Notes under the pieces: model-generated
Told to the model about the DNA's origin: nothing
Database searches by the model: none
The model's input: only the letters and a program-made list of their open reading frames with translations
Made by a program: the position numbers and the translations under genes
Assembly (NCBI RefSeq): GCF_900100295.1
Contig: NZ_FNEV01000007.1
Span: 62,001-126,000 of the forward strand
Length of the DNA: 64,000 nt
Source of the DNA: Salimicrobium halophilum
Lineage (GTDB): Bacteria > Bacillota > Bacilli > Bacillales > Halobacillaceae
Direction: 5' to 3'
Shown: piece after piece, positions 26,268-36,588 of the stretch
Layout: every line of letters starts with the position of its first letter
Numbering within the stretch: position 1 is the first letter of the stretch

Positions 26268-26710
26268 AGGTAATATTCAACCAGGACGTCAAAGGAAAAG
26301 GCAAGAAAGGCGAAATCAAAAACGTATCAGATGGTTACGCACGCAACTATCTACTGAAACACAACCTTGCCGTCGAAGCGACCAAGGCGAACATGGATGC
26401 TCAAAAAGCCAAAGATAAAAAAGAAGAACAGAAAGCACAGCAGGAAGTAGAGGAAGCGAAACAGCTGAAAGAAGATCTGAAGAACCTCGAAGTGAAACTT
26501 ACAGCGAAATCAGGAGACAAAGGACGTCTTTTCGGTTCCATTACGAGCAAACAGATTTCTGAAGAGCTCAAAAAAGCGCATAATATTTCGATCGATAAGC
26601 GGAAGATCGACATGGATGATCCGATCCGCAACCTTGGTTACACCGAAGTGCCTGTGAAACTTCATCCGGAAGTGAATGGAACGATTCGCGTTCACGTGGC
26701 GGAGAAGTAA
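26264..26710 (+). CDS. rplI: 50S ribosomal protein L9
   Basis: A 148-residue L9. The N-terminal RNA-binding domain ([31 protein letters not shown]) is followed by a long charged connecting helix (about 42-80) and a C-terminal domain with [16 protein letters not shown]. It overlaps gdpP by 4 bp and precedes dnaB, as in Bacillus. Confidence 0.97.
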   Translation: MKVIFNQDVKGKGKKGEIKNVSDGYARNYLLKHNLAVEATKANMDAQKAKDKKEEQKAQQEVEEAKQLKEDLKNLEVKLTAKSGDKGRLFGSITSKQISEELKKAHNISIDKRKIDMDDPIRNLGYTEVPVKLHPEVNGTIRVHVAEK

Positions 26711-26737
26711 GGCCAATGATCAGAGGAGGCAAAGCTT

Positions 26738-28099
26738 GTGAATGATTTTTTTCAGGACCGGACACCGCCGCATAACATTGAAGCGGAACAGGCGGTGCTC
26801 GGTGCCGTTTTCCTGGAGCCCTCAGCCATGACGACAGCAGCTGAGCATTTGCTTCCTGAAGATTTCTATCGCGCCAGTCATCAGCGTATTTTCGAAGTGA
26901 TGCTCGGTCTATCGAATCGCGGAGAGCCGATCGATCTCGTGACCGTGACAACGGCTTTGTCGAACAACAAAACGCTCGAAGAAGTGGGCGGGGTATCGTA
27001 CCTCAGCGACATCGCGAACTCGGTTCCGACAGCAGCGAATATCGGATACTACACGGAAATCGTCAATGAAAAGTCCACGCTCCGTCAGCTGATCCGTACA
27101 GCTACAGAAATCGTGACGAACGGATACTCGGAAGATGATGATCTCGAAGACATCCTCAACCAGGCGGAGAAAGAGATTCTGGACGTTTCCCAGCGGAAGA
27201 ACTCCCAGGCCTTCAAAAACATCAAGGATGTCCTGATCGATGTCTATGACAACATCGAACAGTTGCATCAGAGTGATGGAAACGTTACGGGCATTCCGAC
27301 CGGCTACCGTGATCTCGATACGATCACTTCCGGTTTCCAGAGGAACGACCTTATCATCATCGCTGCCCGTCCATCGATGGGTAAGACGGCATTTGCGCTT
27401 AATATTGCACAGAATATCGCCGGTCAGACGGATGAGAATGTGGCGATCTTCAGTTTGGAGATGGGTGCCGATCAGCTCGTTTCCCGTATGCTTTGTGCAG
27501 AAGGAAACATCGATGCGCAGCGCTTACGTACGGGTAAGATGGAGTCGGATGACTGGAACAAACTGACGATGGCTATGGGAAGTCTTTCGAATGCAGGCAT
27601 TTACATCGACGACACGCCTGGCGTGCGCGTGAGTGAAATCCGTTCGAAATGCCGCCGTCTGAAGCAGGAGCATGGTATAGGTATGATTCTCATCGACTAC
27701 CTGCAGCTGATTCAGGGAAGCGGGAATTCCAAAGAAAACCGTCAGCAGGAAGTTTCGGAAATCTCCCGGTCTTTGAAAGGACTCGCCCGTGAGCTGAACG
27801 TACCGCTCATTGCACTTTCACAGCTTTCCCGTGGTGTCGAATCACGTCAGGACAAACGACCGATGATGTCCGATCTGCGTGAATCCGGTTCGATTGAGCA
27901 GGATGCGGACATTGTCGGTTTCCTGTACCGGGATGATTACTATGACCAGGAATCAGAGAACCAGAATATCATTGAAATAATAATAGCCAAGCAGCGTAAC
28001 GGACCGATCGGCAACGTAGAACTTGCATTCGTCAAAGAATACAACAAGTTCGTCGATCTCGATCATCGTTACAGCGATTCAGATATCCCCCCTGCCTAG
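26738..28099 (+). CDS. dnaB: Replicative DNA helicase (DnaB type; called DnaC in B. subtilis)
   Basis: A 453-residue protein with an N-terminal domain (PPHNIEAEQAVLGAVFLEPSA) and the RecA-like motor (Walker A AARPSMGKTAFALN, FSLEMGADQLVSRMLC, Walker B MILIDYLQLIQG). SRSLKGLARELNVPLIALSQLSRGVE and the DKRPMMSDLRESGSIEQDAD arginine-finger region follow. It unwinds the fork as a hexamer. The start is GTG with AGAGGAGG about 9 nt upstream. Confidence 0.97.
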   Translation: MNDFFQDRTPPHNIEAEQAVLGAVFLEPSAMTTAAEHLLPEDFYRASHQRIFEVMLGLSNRGEPIDLVTVTTALSNNKTLEEVGGVSYLSDIANSVPTAANIGYYTEIVNEKSTLRQLIRTATEIVTNGYSEDDDLEDILNQAEKEILDVSQRKNSQAFKNIKDVLIDVYDNIEQLHQSDGNVTGIPTGYRDLDTITSGFQRNDLIIIAARPSMGKTAFALNIAQNIAGQTDENVAIFSLEMGADQLVSRMLCAEGNIDAQRLRTGKMESDDWNKLTMAMGSLSNAGIYIDDTPGVRVSEIRSKCRRLKQEHGIGMILIDYLQLIQGSGNSKENRQQEVSEISRSLKGLARELNVPLIALSQLSRGVESRQDKRPMMSDLRESGSIEQDADIVGFLYRDDYYDQESENQNIIEIIIAKQRNGPIGNVELAFVKEYNKFVDLDHRYSDSDIPPA

Positions 28100-28117
28100 C
28101 GCAGAGGGGATTTTTTG
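28085..28117 (+). terminator. dnaB terminator overlapping its stop codon
   Basis: ATCCCC (28085-28090) and GGGGAT (28106-28111), extended by CTGC/GCAG, then six T. The TAG at 28097-28099 lies in the loop region. Confidence 0.85.
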
Positions 28118-28127
28118 TAAGTTTGTT

Positions 28128-29524
<1,397 letters not shown>

Positions 29525-29537
29525 ATAATCATAGATA

Positions 29538-29574
29538 GGGGATCTTTTGTTTAAGACAAAAGGTCTCCTTTTTG
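29538..29574 (+). terminator. purA terminator
   Basis: GGGGATCTTTTGT pairs with ACAAAAGGTCTCC (two wobble pairs) and is followed by TTTTTG. Confidence 0.85.
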
Positions 29575-29663
29575 TTTGGTGGTTTGTCCACGGTACATAA
29601 AGGAAGAGATTATGGCATAATGAAAAGAATAGAGAAAGATATCAGGTGTAAGGAGTGAGAAAG

Positions 29664-30206
29664 ATGAGAGTATGCATTTTTGCGGGATCAAGAAAAGGCA
29701 CGAACCCTGCCTATGAACAACAAGCTTATGAACTCGGAAAGACACTTGCAGCAAAAGGGATGGCGGTCGTTTACGGCGGGTCAAGCGGTGGACTGATGGG
29801 AGCGCTTGCCAACGGTGCCATCGAAAAGGGCGGAGAAGTGATTGGAGTCATGCCGCACCAGCTTGATGGGATAGAAATATCTCATAGCAAATTAAGTGAA
29901 TTGATTCAGGTGGAGACCATGCATGAGCGGAAAGCGAAAATGGCAGAGCTCGCTGATGCTTACATCGCCTTGCCGGGAGGGTTCGGCACGCTCGAGGAGC
30001 TGACGGAAACGGTGACGTGGGCTCAGATCGGGTTACACCACAAACCGATTGGACTGTTGAACGTGGCCGGGTACTACACACCGTTCATGACCATGGTCGA
30101 TCACGCTATTGAATCCGGGTTCGTGGATGCAGTTCAGCGGAATATTCTTAAGCTTGAGGAGAATCCGGAGCATCTGGTGGAGGCACTTCTCAAAGAGAAA
30201 GCCTAA
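29664..30206 (+). CDS. LOG-family nucleoside-5'-monophosphate phosphoribohydrolase
   Basis: A 180-residue protein of the Rossmann-fold LOG family (TIGR00730 type). Motifs: VCIFAGSRKGTNPAY at the start, VYGGSSGGLMGALANG in the middle, and MHERKAKMAELADAYIALPGGFGTLEEL with the PGGxGTxxE catalytic motif. Plant and bacterial members release cytokinin-type bases from nucleotides; in Bacillus the physiological role is unclear. The ATG at 29664 has AAGGAG 9 nt upstream. Confidence 0.87.
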   Translation: MRVCIFAGSRKGTNPAYEQQAYELGKTLAAKGMAVVYGGSSGGLMGALANGAIEKGGEVIGVMPHQLDGIEISHSKLSELIQVETMHERKAKMAELADAYIALPGGFGTLEELTETVTWAQIGLHHKPIGLLNVAGYYTPFMTMVDHAIESGFVDAVQRNILKLEENPEHLVEALLKEKA

Positions 30207-30223
30207 ATTTTTTCTGAATGGTA

Positions 30224-30252
30224 TTGCTAGGGGGAGATGGCTGTGGTAAGAT
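30224..30252 (+). promoter_or_regulatory. Promoter of the tRNA-Asp/tRNA-Phe unit
   Basis: TTGCTA (30224-30229), 17-bp spacer, TAAGAT (30247-30252), 19 bp before the tRNA-Asp 5' end. Confidence 0.6.
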
Positions 30253-30271
30253 AGATTTCGTTGCAGCAAAA

Positions 30272-30348
30272 GGTCCGGTAGTTCAGTTGGTTAGAATGCC
30301 TGCCTGTCACGCAGGAGGTCGCGGGTTCGAGTCCCGTCCGGACCGCCA
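30272..30348 (+). tRNA. tRNA-Asp (GTC), CCA encoded
   Basis: Acceptor stem GGTCCGG/CCGGACC, anticodon arm CTGCCTGTCACGCAG with anticodon GTC, and T arm GCGGGTTCGAGTCCCGT. The 3' CCA (30346-30348) is in the DNA. Confidence 0.97.
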
Positions 30349-30361
30349 TCTTCATAATAAC

Positions 30362-30434
<73 letters not shown>

Positions 30435-30444
30435 CTTCAAAGCT

Positions 30445-30474
30445 AAGCACTCTGTATTCAGGGTGCTTTTTTTC
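30445..30474 (+). terminator. Terminator of the tRNA unit
   Basis: AAGCACTCTG and CAGGGTGCTT pair around a TATT loop, then seven T. Confidence 0.85.
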
Positions 30475-30560
30475 GTGCATAATTTCAGAGGAAAAAGTGC
30501 ATCGTAAGCTTCCAGAAAGAAATATGGGTAAAATTCACAAAACAAATACATTACCCCTTT

Positions 30561-30577
30561 TTTACAACACGTAAACA
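30561..30577 (-). promoter_or_regulatory. Candidate WalR (YycF) box
   Basis: On the minus strand, TGTTTA, 5 bp, TGTAAA matches the WalR consensus TGTWAH-N5-TGTWAH with one mismatch. It lies 120 bp upstream of an M23 peptidase gene and 2 kb before walRK. Cell-wall hydrolases are the typical WalR targets. Confidence 0.4.
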
Positions 30578-30696
30578 AAAGATTATAAGTTGATTACAAA
30601 TTCCTATACCTGTTTCCTTTCGATTTTTAGAATGATAAATTGAAAAAGGTTAAAAAATAACGAAATCGAGATAGATAGATACAGGAGGAAGTCATT

Positions 30697-32082
30697 TTGC
30701 ACAGAACGGGAACAAAGTGGATGAGAAACCTGTCACTTGCAGCATTGCTTGGTCTGGGAGTGACAGCGGGAGCGACATACGTAGAGGGAAGCATGGCTCC
30801 TGTTCACCACGTATACGTTGATGGCGAGGAAGTCGGGACAGTTAGCAGCAAGGAAATCGTGAAGGAATCGATTGATGAACGTCTCCAGAAGGCGCAGGAC
30901 GCTTATGGCGTGGAGACGATCGTAGAGGAGTCCGTGACGTTTGAATCCGAACGTCTGATGAATCCGCAATACGATAATGAAGAAACGGTCGAAACGGTTC
31001 AGGAAGATCTGACGGTAAAAACAGAAGCGACAGCCATCGCTTTTGACGGGCATACGACCGGCTATGTAGCAAGTGCAGCCAAGGCAAAGGAAGTAATGGA
31101 TGAGTTCAAACAGCAGTTTGCGGACAATGATCTGCTTACAGCTTTTGAGAACCGGGAGAATAAAACGATCGGAGTCGGCGAAGGGAAACTTACCGGTTTT
31201 TCTTTGACGACACAACCACAACAAAAGACAGAAGCGGTCCACCCTCGCAAGGTAAGCGATGTGGATGAAATTGTCAGACGTCTGAATGAAGGCGGCATGG
31301 AAACCAAACAGTATGAAGTGAAAGACAAAGAGAATCTTTCTTCTATCCTGGATGCTTACCAGATGACAGAGGAACGTTTCCGTGAGTTGAACCCGCAGGT
31401 AAGTGGAATCACGGCCGGCCAGAATATTCAGGTGGAGCAAGAGGTTGATTATACAGACGTTGAAATAGAGAAAGAAAAAGTGGTGACGGAATCCGTTCCT
31501 TTTGAAACACAGACCGAAAAAACGAATGATCTTCTGATCGGGGAAACGAAGGTGAAACAGGAAGGAAGCGAAGGACAGAAGAAAGTCCGTTATTCCTATC
31601 AGAAAGAAAACACGGAGATCCTGAGTCAGGAAAAACTCGGCGAGAAAATCATCGAAAGTCCGACGCCGAAAATTATACTAGAAGGTACGAAAACACCTTC
31701 GGTCGGCAGCGGTGAGTTCACGTGGCCGGCTGTCGGTGGCGTGCTGACGAGTAAACAGGGAGAACGCTGGGGCTCGTTCCATGCAGGAATCGATATCGCC
31801 GGAGTCTCCGATCGCACAATCAAGTCCGCGGACCACGGAGTCGTGGCTTCTGCCGGAAAATCCGGAGCGTATGGCAACAAAGTGGTCGTCAATCACCGCA
31901 ATGGGTACAAAACGACATACGCACACCTGTCTTCTATAGACGTGAATGTCGGAGATAAAGTGCAAAAAGGGGACAAGCTCGGCGTCATGGGTACAACCGG
32001 GCGTTCAACAGGCATTCATCTTCACTTCGAGATCCATGAAAACGGAAACCTGAAGAATCCATTGTCCTACGTGAGTCAGTAA
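30697..32082 (+). CDS. Cell-wall endopeptidase with LysM, G5 and M23 domains
   Basis: A 461-residue exported protein. A signal/anchor helix (residues about 9-28) is followed by a novel N-terminal region (about 30-200), a LysM repeat (about 206-245, YEVKDKENLSSILDAYQMTEERF), a G5-like domain (about 250-325) and a C-terminal M23 peptidase with HAGID (about 362) and HLHFE (about 443) zinc ligands. It should cleave peptide cross-links in peptidoglycan. The start is TTG with AGGAGG 8 nt upstream; the ATG at 30721 lacks a binding site. Confidence 0.88.
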   Translation: MHRTGTKWMRNLSLAALLGLGVTAGATYVEGSMAPVHHVYVDGEEVGTVSSKEIVKESIDERLQKAQDAYGVETIVEESVTFESERLMNPQYDNEETVETVQEDLTVKTEATAIAFDGHTTGYVASAAKAKEVMDEFKQQFADNDLLTAFENRENKTIGVGEGKLTGFSLTTQPQQKTEAVHPRKVSDVDEIVRRLNEGGMETKQYEVKDKENLSSILDAYQMTEERFRELNPQVSGITAGQNIQVEQEVDYTDVEIEKEKVVTESVPFETQTEKTNDLLIGETKVKQEGSEGQKKVRYSYQKENTEILSQEKLGEKIIESPTPKIILEGTKTPSVGSGEFTWPAVGGVLTSKQGERWGSFHAGIDIAGVSDRTIKSADHGVVASAGKSGAYGNKVVVNHRNGYKTTYAHLSSIDVNVGDKVQKGDKLGVMGTTGRSTGIHLHFEIHENGNLKNPLSYVSQ

Positions 32083-32114
32083 GAGAGTGAGCGCTATAGC
32101 TCCTCTCTTTTTTT
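32082..32114 (+). terminator. Terminator of the M23 peptidase gene
   Basis: AGAGAGTGAGC pairs with GCTCCTCTCT around GCTATA, followed by seven T. Confidence 0.85.
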
Positions 32115-32124
32115 CTTATCTTGC

Positions 32125-32290
32125 GGTCTTCGTTCGATGGTTTTGCGATGTTTTTGAAATGTTCGGGAGGAAAAGTGTCGCAAATAAAAAGGTATGCGAC
32201 GTTTTTTGAACGGGTCTATGCTGAAAATCGGGCATAGGTGATTTAATGCGGTAGTATGAGGAAGTTTTGAGTAGGGAAATGTCGCATATC
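32125..32290. repeat. Degenerate intergenic element with iterated GTCGCA/TGCGAC words
   Basis: This stretch holds no gene. It contains TTTGCGATG, GTGTCGCAAAT, TATGCGACG and ATGTCGCATAT at intervals of 30-60 bp. GTCGCA (about 32176) and TGCGAC (about 32195) can form a short hairpin. It resembles, in style but not in sequence, the GGTACACTC element at 2420 and 5041. I see no other copy in the window. Confidence 0.35.
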
Positions 32291-32318
32291 TGTTAATCTG
32301 CTTCTTCTCAGCTTTTCC

Positions 32319-32355
32319 AGATCCAGAGCTTCTAAGCGGGATGTCTCCGCTTTTC
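32319..32355 (+). repeat. Structured repeat, truncated 3' end
   Basis: Only the 3' part is present: CCAGAGCTTCTAAGCGGG followed by ATGTCTCCGCTTTTC. The upstream pairing arm is missing. Confidence 0.75.
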
Positions 32356-32356
32356 G

Positions 32357-32481
32357 TGTCTAGCTACGAAGCCCAGAAACCCCGAGCCATAAGTGGAACA
32401 GATCAGAAAAAAGAAAGAGCACTTTTTGTCTGACAGTTCCACTTATGACTGAGGTTTCTAAACAGGGCTTCTCCGCTTTTC
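32357..32481 (+). repeat. Structured intergenic repeat, full copy 5
   Basis: Helices: GAAGCCC with GGGCTTC, AGAAACC with GGTTTCT, CATAAGTGGAAC with GTTCCACTTATG. It is closest to copy 2, where the third helix reads GATAAGTAGAAC/GTTCTACTTATC, so A-T and G-C pairs have been exchanged on both sides. Confidence 0.88.
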
Positions 32482-32486
32482 CTTTT

Positions 32487-32608
32487 TGTCTAGCTGCGAC
32501 ATCCAGAAGCCCGTGTCCTAAGTAGACCGGATCAGAAAAAAGAAAGAGCACTTTTGTCTGACCGGTCTACTTAGGCCAGAGCTTCTAAGCGGGATGTCTC
32601 CGCTTTTC
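32487..32608 (+). repeat. Structured intergenic repeat, full copy 6
   Basis: Helices: GACATCC with GGATGTC, AGAAGC with GCTTCT, CCTAAGTAGACCGG with CCGGTCTACTTAGG, and TCAGA with TCTGA near the loop AAAGAGCAC. It ends about 80 bp before walR. Confidence 0.88.
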
Positions 32609-32689
32609 TTTTACCATAAGACAAGTTTATAAAAATGAGTTAGAATAGAGAAAGAGCAAGTAAGTTCGAGAGAAAGGGATGAGAACGTT

Positions 32690-33394
32690 ATGGCTCATAA
32701 AATATTAGTGGTAGATGATGAAAAACCGATTGCAGATATACTTAAATTCAACCTTGAAAAGGAAGGATATCAGGTGGTGTGTGCCTATGATGGGGACGAG
32801 GCGATAGCCACGGCCAAAGAAGAAGACCCGGACCTTATTCTTCTTGATATCATGCTTCCAGGAAAAGACGGGAATGAAGTGTGCCGCGAGATCCGTAAAA
32901 CACACGTCATGCCGATCATTATGTTGACGGCCAAAGATGCGGAAATCGATAAAGTACTCGGGCTTGAAATGGGCGCGGATGACTACGTGACGAAGCCGTT
33001 CAGTAACCGTGAACTGATCGCCCGTGTGAAAGCGAATCTCCGTCGCCAGCAGCAGGAACCTCAGGAGGGAAATCAGCGCTCCAAAGAAATCGAAATCGGG
33101 CGTCTGACGATTCAACCGGATGCCTACACCGTTAAACGCGACGGGGAATATATCGAACTAACACATCGTGAGTTCGAACTACTCTATTATCTGGCCCGCC
33201 ATATGGGACAGGTCATGACGAGGGAACATCTTCTTGAAACGGTGTGGGGCTATGATTATTACGGAGATGTCCGTACTGTCGATGTGACCGTAAGAAGGTT
33301 ACGCGAAAAAATCGAGGAGAATCCGAGTACGCCAGCCTGGATTGTTACCAGACGCGGAGTCGGTTATTATTTAAGAAATCCTGAGCAGGAGTAG
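32690..33394 (+). CDS. walR: Essential response regulator WalR (YycF)
   Basis: A 234-residue OmpR-family regulator. The receiver has Asp53 in [11 protein letters not shown], Thr/Ser in MLTAKD and Lys in DDYVTKPFS; the winged helix follows from about residue 135 ([40 protein letters not shown]). It controls autolysins and wall turnover. It heads the conserved walRKHIJ-htrC cluster, 6 bp before walK. Confidence 0.97.
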   Translation: MAHKILVVDDEKPIADILKFNLEKEGYQVVCAYDGDEAIATAKEEDPDLILLDIMLPGKDGNEVCREIRKTHVMPIIMLTAKDAEIDKVLGLEMGADDYVTKPFSNRELIARVKANLRRQQQEPQEGNQRSKEIEIGRLTIQPDAYTVKRDGEYIELTHREFELLYYLARHMGQVMTREHLLETVWGYDYYGDVRTVDVTVRRLREKIEENPSTPAWIVTRRGVGYYLRNPEQE

Positions 33395-33400
33395 GCGTGT

Positions 33401-35254
33401 ATGAGCAAGGTTGGTTTTTTCCAGTCGGTACGGCTGAAGCTGATTATTGTATACATCCTGCTTATCTTACTCGGTCTTCAGGTAATCGGAGCTTATTTCG
33501 TAGATCGCCTGAAAGACCAGCTTGAAAATAACTTCACGGAATCCGTAGAAGGAAGACTGGATGCCCTCGCTTTCAACATTCAGCAGGCATTCGAAGAAGA
33601 ACGGGAAGAAGGCGATCCGTCGCTTCAAAGTGACGTGCAGGGGATTCTGAACTCTTTCAACGAAGGATACGTCCGGAATGAAATCAGGGAACTGCAGGTC
33701 ATCGAAGAAGGGTCGAATGTCGTAATCGCCGCCTATGCCAGTGGAGGGGCAAGCCCTCAGTCGAACGTCGGGAAAAAGACGACAAATCCGGACGTTCTTT
33801 CGGCTTTTCTGCTTCAGGAACAATCGAGTCCGGAGACACGGCTGGATGCAGAAACGGGGCAACGGCTCTGGGTAGGTACGAGGACAATCGAAAATAATCT
33901 GGACGAAACCGTGGCTGCCATCTATTTTGAGGCGGATATGAGTTCCGTGTACGAGCAGTTGCAGGATATCAACCGGATTTTCGCGAATGGTACGGCTTTA
34001 TCTATCTTCATTACAGCGATTCTCGGGATTATCGTAGCCGGCACCATCACGAAACCGCTTATTGAAATGAGGCGGCAGGCCCAAATCATGGCGACCGGTG
34101 ACTTTTCCCAGAAAGTGAATGTGCATGGGAATGATGAAATCGGCCAGCTCGGTCATACGTTCAATGACCTGAACGACAAATTGAAGATTTCACAGGCTAC
34201 GACGGAAGGAGAACGTCGGAAACTTAGTTCGGTCCTTTCCAACATGTCGGATGGCGTGATTGCCACGGACCGGCTGGGAGCCATTACGCTTATGAATGTA
34301 CCAGCTTCCCACCTGATTGACCAAAGGTTCGAGGAAGTTCAGGGGAAATCGCTGATTGAAATTCTCGGTCTCGAAGATCAGGTCGCCAATCTGAAAGAGA
34401 TGGAAGACCTTGATTCCGTCATCGTCGATATGAGCAGTAGTGATCAGCACCTGCTTCTGAAAGCGAACTTTTCCGTCGTACAGGACGAAAATTATGAAAT
34501 GAACGGCTTCATTACGGTGATCAGTGATGTTACGGAACAACAGCGTGCGGATCAGGAGCGGAGAGAATTCGTTTCGAATGTGTCTCATGAACTTCGTACA
34601 CCTCTGACTACGATGAGGAGTTATCTCGAAGCTTTGAATGAGGGTGCCTGGAGAGATGAGGAAATTGCACCGCGCTTTCTTGATGTGACTCAAAATGAAA
34701 CGGACCGTATGATTCGTCTCGTCAACGACTTGCTGCAGCTGACGAAGATGGATCATAAGGAATCCAATTTCTACAAAGAGAAAGTGGAATTCGTTTCTTA
34801 CCTGGAACAGATCATCGAACGTTTTGAAATGAATAAAGTGGAAGGCATCACGTTTACGAAACAACTTCCGAATGAAAGCATCTATGTGTGGCTTGATAAA
34901 GACAAACTGACCCAGGTGCTCGATAATGTCATTTCAAATGCGATCAAGTATTCTCCGGAAGGCGGGGCCGTCCATTTTCACGTAAAACGGATGCGCCACA
35001 AACTTCAGGTGAGTATCAAAGACGAAGGCCTCGGGATGCCATCACACACGGTGGAGAAGATATTCGACCGTTTCTATAGGGTAGATAAGGCCAGAACCCG
35101 CGAAATGGGCGGAACGGGACTCGGTCTCGCTATTGCCCGGGAAATAATCGACGCCCACCACGGGGAAATATGGGCAGAAAGCCAAGAAGGTAAAGGAACG
35201 ACCGTTTTCTTTACGCTTCCGCTAATGAATCAGAAGCGGAGGGGGAGCAGATGA
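33401..35254 (+). CDS. walK: Sensor histidine kinase WalK (YycG)
   Basis: A 617-residue kinase. Two membrane helices (about 13-31 and 183-205) flank an extracellular domain and are followed by HAMP (about 207-260), PAS (about 265-370), HisKA with His396 in VSHELRTPLT, and an ATPase domain with NAIKYSPEGG, DEGLGMP and GGTGLGLAIARE. It senses wall status at the division site. The stop overlaps the walH start by 4 bp. Confidence 0.97.
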   Translation: MSKVGFFQSVRLKLIIVYILLILLGLQVIGAYFVDRLKDQLENNFTESVEGRLDALAFNIQQAFEEEREEGDPSLQSDVQGILNSFNEGYVRNEIRELQVIEEGSNVVIAAYASGGASPQSNVGKKTTNPDVLSAFLLQEQSSPETRLDAETGQRLWVGTRTIENNLDETVAAIYFEADMSSVYEQLQDINRIFANGTALSIFITAILGIIVAGTITKPLIEMRRQAQIMATGDFSQKVNVHGNDEIGQLGHTFNDLNDKLKISQATTEGERRKLSSVLSNMSDGVIATDRLGAITLMNVPASHLIDQRFEEVQGKSLIEILGLEDQVANLKEMEDLDSVIVDMSSSDQHLLLKANFSVVQDENYEMNGFITVISDVTEQQRADQERREFVSNVSHELRTPLTTMRSYLEALNEGAWRDEEIAPRFLDVTQNETDRMIRLVNDLLQLTKMDHKESNFYKEKVEFVSYLEQIIERFEMNKVEGITFTKQLPNESIYVWLDKDKLTQVLDNVISNAIKYSPEGGAVHFHVKRMRHKLQVSIKDEGLGMPSHTVEKIFDRFYRVDKARTREMGGTGLGLAIAREIIDAHHGEIWAESQEGKGTTVFFTLPLMNQKRRGSR

Positions 35255-36588
35255 ACAAAGAATCGATCAAAACCATCATTTTAGTGATTTTAGTTGCTTT
35301 CAGTTTGTTTTTGACCCTTGCGCTCTGGAATTATCAGCCGAATCTTGAAACAGTGAATCAGGAGGAGGGGTTGATAGAGGAAACTAATATCGGTGGCACC
35401 GAAGAGGATATCCGTGCGCTTTTGACACCGGAGAAGGTCATTTACCATGATGGCGGAACCCATTACGGGTACAACAACCGGGAATATATCGAAGAGACGT
35501 ATAGACGCATGCAGACATGGTCGCTATTCAACATCAGTGTCTCTGAAAAAGTGATCCCCTCGGAAGGTGACGTGCTTGAGATCGTCTTTCCGACTACGCT
35601 CACTTCTGCAACGATACAGAATATTTTTCCTATCGAGAGTCAGAATCTGACGTTGCCGCCTCTCTCTTTCGACCGTGCTTTCGTTCAGTTGAGCGGTGAA
35701 GAAGCAGGGATCCGCTTTATGTCTCCGGAGGGAGACCGGATGTTGCAGGCTTCCATCAACTCCGAGAGCCTCACCCAGCTTCAGTCGGAAATCGGAAATG
35801 CTTCGATGTGGCAGGAATATCTGATGTTCGATGAGGATGAAGAACGTCGGATCTATCTGCCGCAGGATACAGTGGAGGTAACTAAGGATGTTATCGTTAC
35901 TGAAACCATTCCGTTGAAACCGTTGAAGAACGTATTGTTCAGTGATCCTACTGTCGTAAAACAATTCCGCCTCTCAAACGGAGACCTCAGAAACTCCGAT
36001 AGTCTCAGTCGGATGGATCTCGTTGCCGGAGGGAAGAAAATGCAGTATCTGAACCCTGTCACCGAACAGTCGGAAGTCACTACAACAACGTTCAATACGA
36101 GAGAAATATTGATGGAAAGTGTAACCTTCATCAACAACCATTACGGATTCACGGATCCGTTCCGCGTTCATAACATCCGTTCGACTTACGGAGACATACA
36201 ATTCAGCATGTACTTCAATGAACGGCCTATTCTTCAGGATCCGGAGGACTTTACAAGCATGTCCGTCCGTTTCGAGACAGGAGTGTTGCAGGAATATATC
36301 CGACCTATGGTTACCGTGGATCCTTATCAGTCCTATCCGAACGTTTCTGAAGAAAATCAGATTACGGAACTCGCTTCCGGAGAAACGATCGAAACCGTCA
36401 TCGAGAATTCCCCGAGGTACAACAAGGATGAAATCACGGATATCATGATCGGTTATAAACTTATATCTCAGGGTGGGGGTTTCAGTAATTACTACGACCT
36501 CATTCCGGCCTGGTTCGTCCAGCAGAACGGAGCATGGAAGGAAATAACTGATATTGATTCGGTCGTCCAGACAGGAGGAGGAGCATAA
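35251..36588 (+). CDS. yycH: WalK accessory protein WalH (YycH)
   Basis: A 445-residue protein with a single N-terminal membrane helix (about 8-25) and a large extracellular part. It matches YycH in length (about 455), start (ESIKTIILVILVAFSLFLTLALWNYQP) and position. In B. subtilis YycH and YycI contact WalK at the membrane and restrain it. It is joined by 4-bp and 1-bp overlaps to walK and yycI. Confidence 0.92.
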   Translation: MNKESIKTIILVILVAFSLFLTLALWNYQPNLETVNQEEGLIEETNIGGTEEDIRALLTPEKVIYHDGGTHYGYNNREYIEETYRRMQTWSLFNISVSEKVIPSEGDVLEIVFPTTLTSATIQNIFPIESQNLTLPPLSFDRAFVQLSGEEAGIRFMSPEGDRMLQASINSESLTQLQSEIGNASMWQEYLMFDEDEERRIYLPQDTVEVTKDVIVTETIPLKPLKNVLFSDPTVVKQFRLSNGDLRNSDSLSRMDLVAGGKKMQYLNPVTEQSEVTTTTFNTREILMESVTFINNHYGFTDPFRVHNIRSTYGDIQFSMYFNERPILQDPEDFTSMSVRFETGVLQEYIRPMVTVDPYQSYPNVSEENQITELASGETIETVIENSPRYNKDEITDIMIGYKLISQGGGFSNYYDLIPAWFVQQNGAWKEITDIDSVVQTGGGA

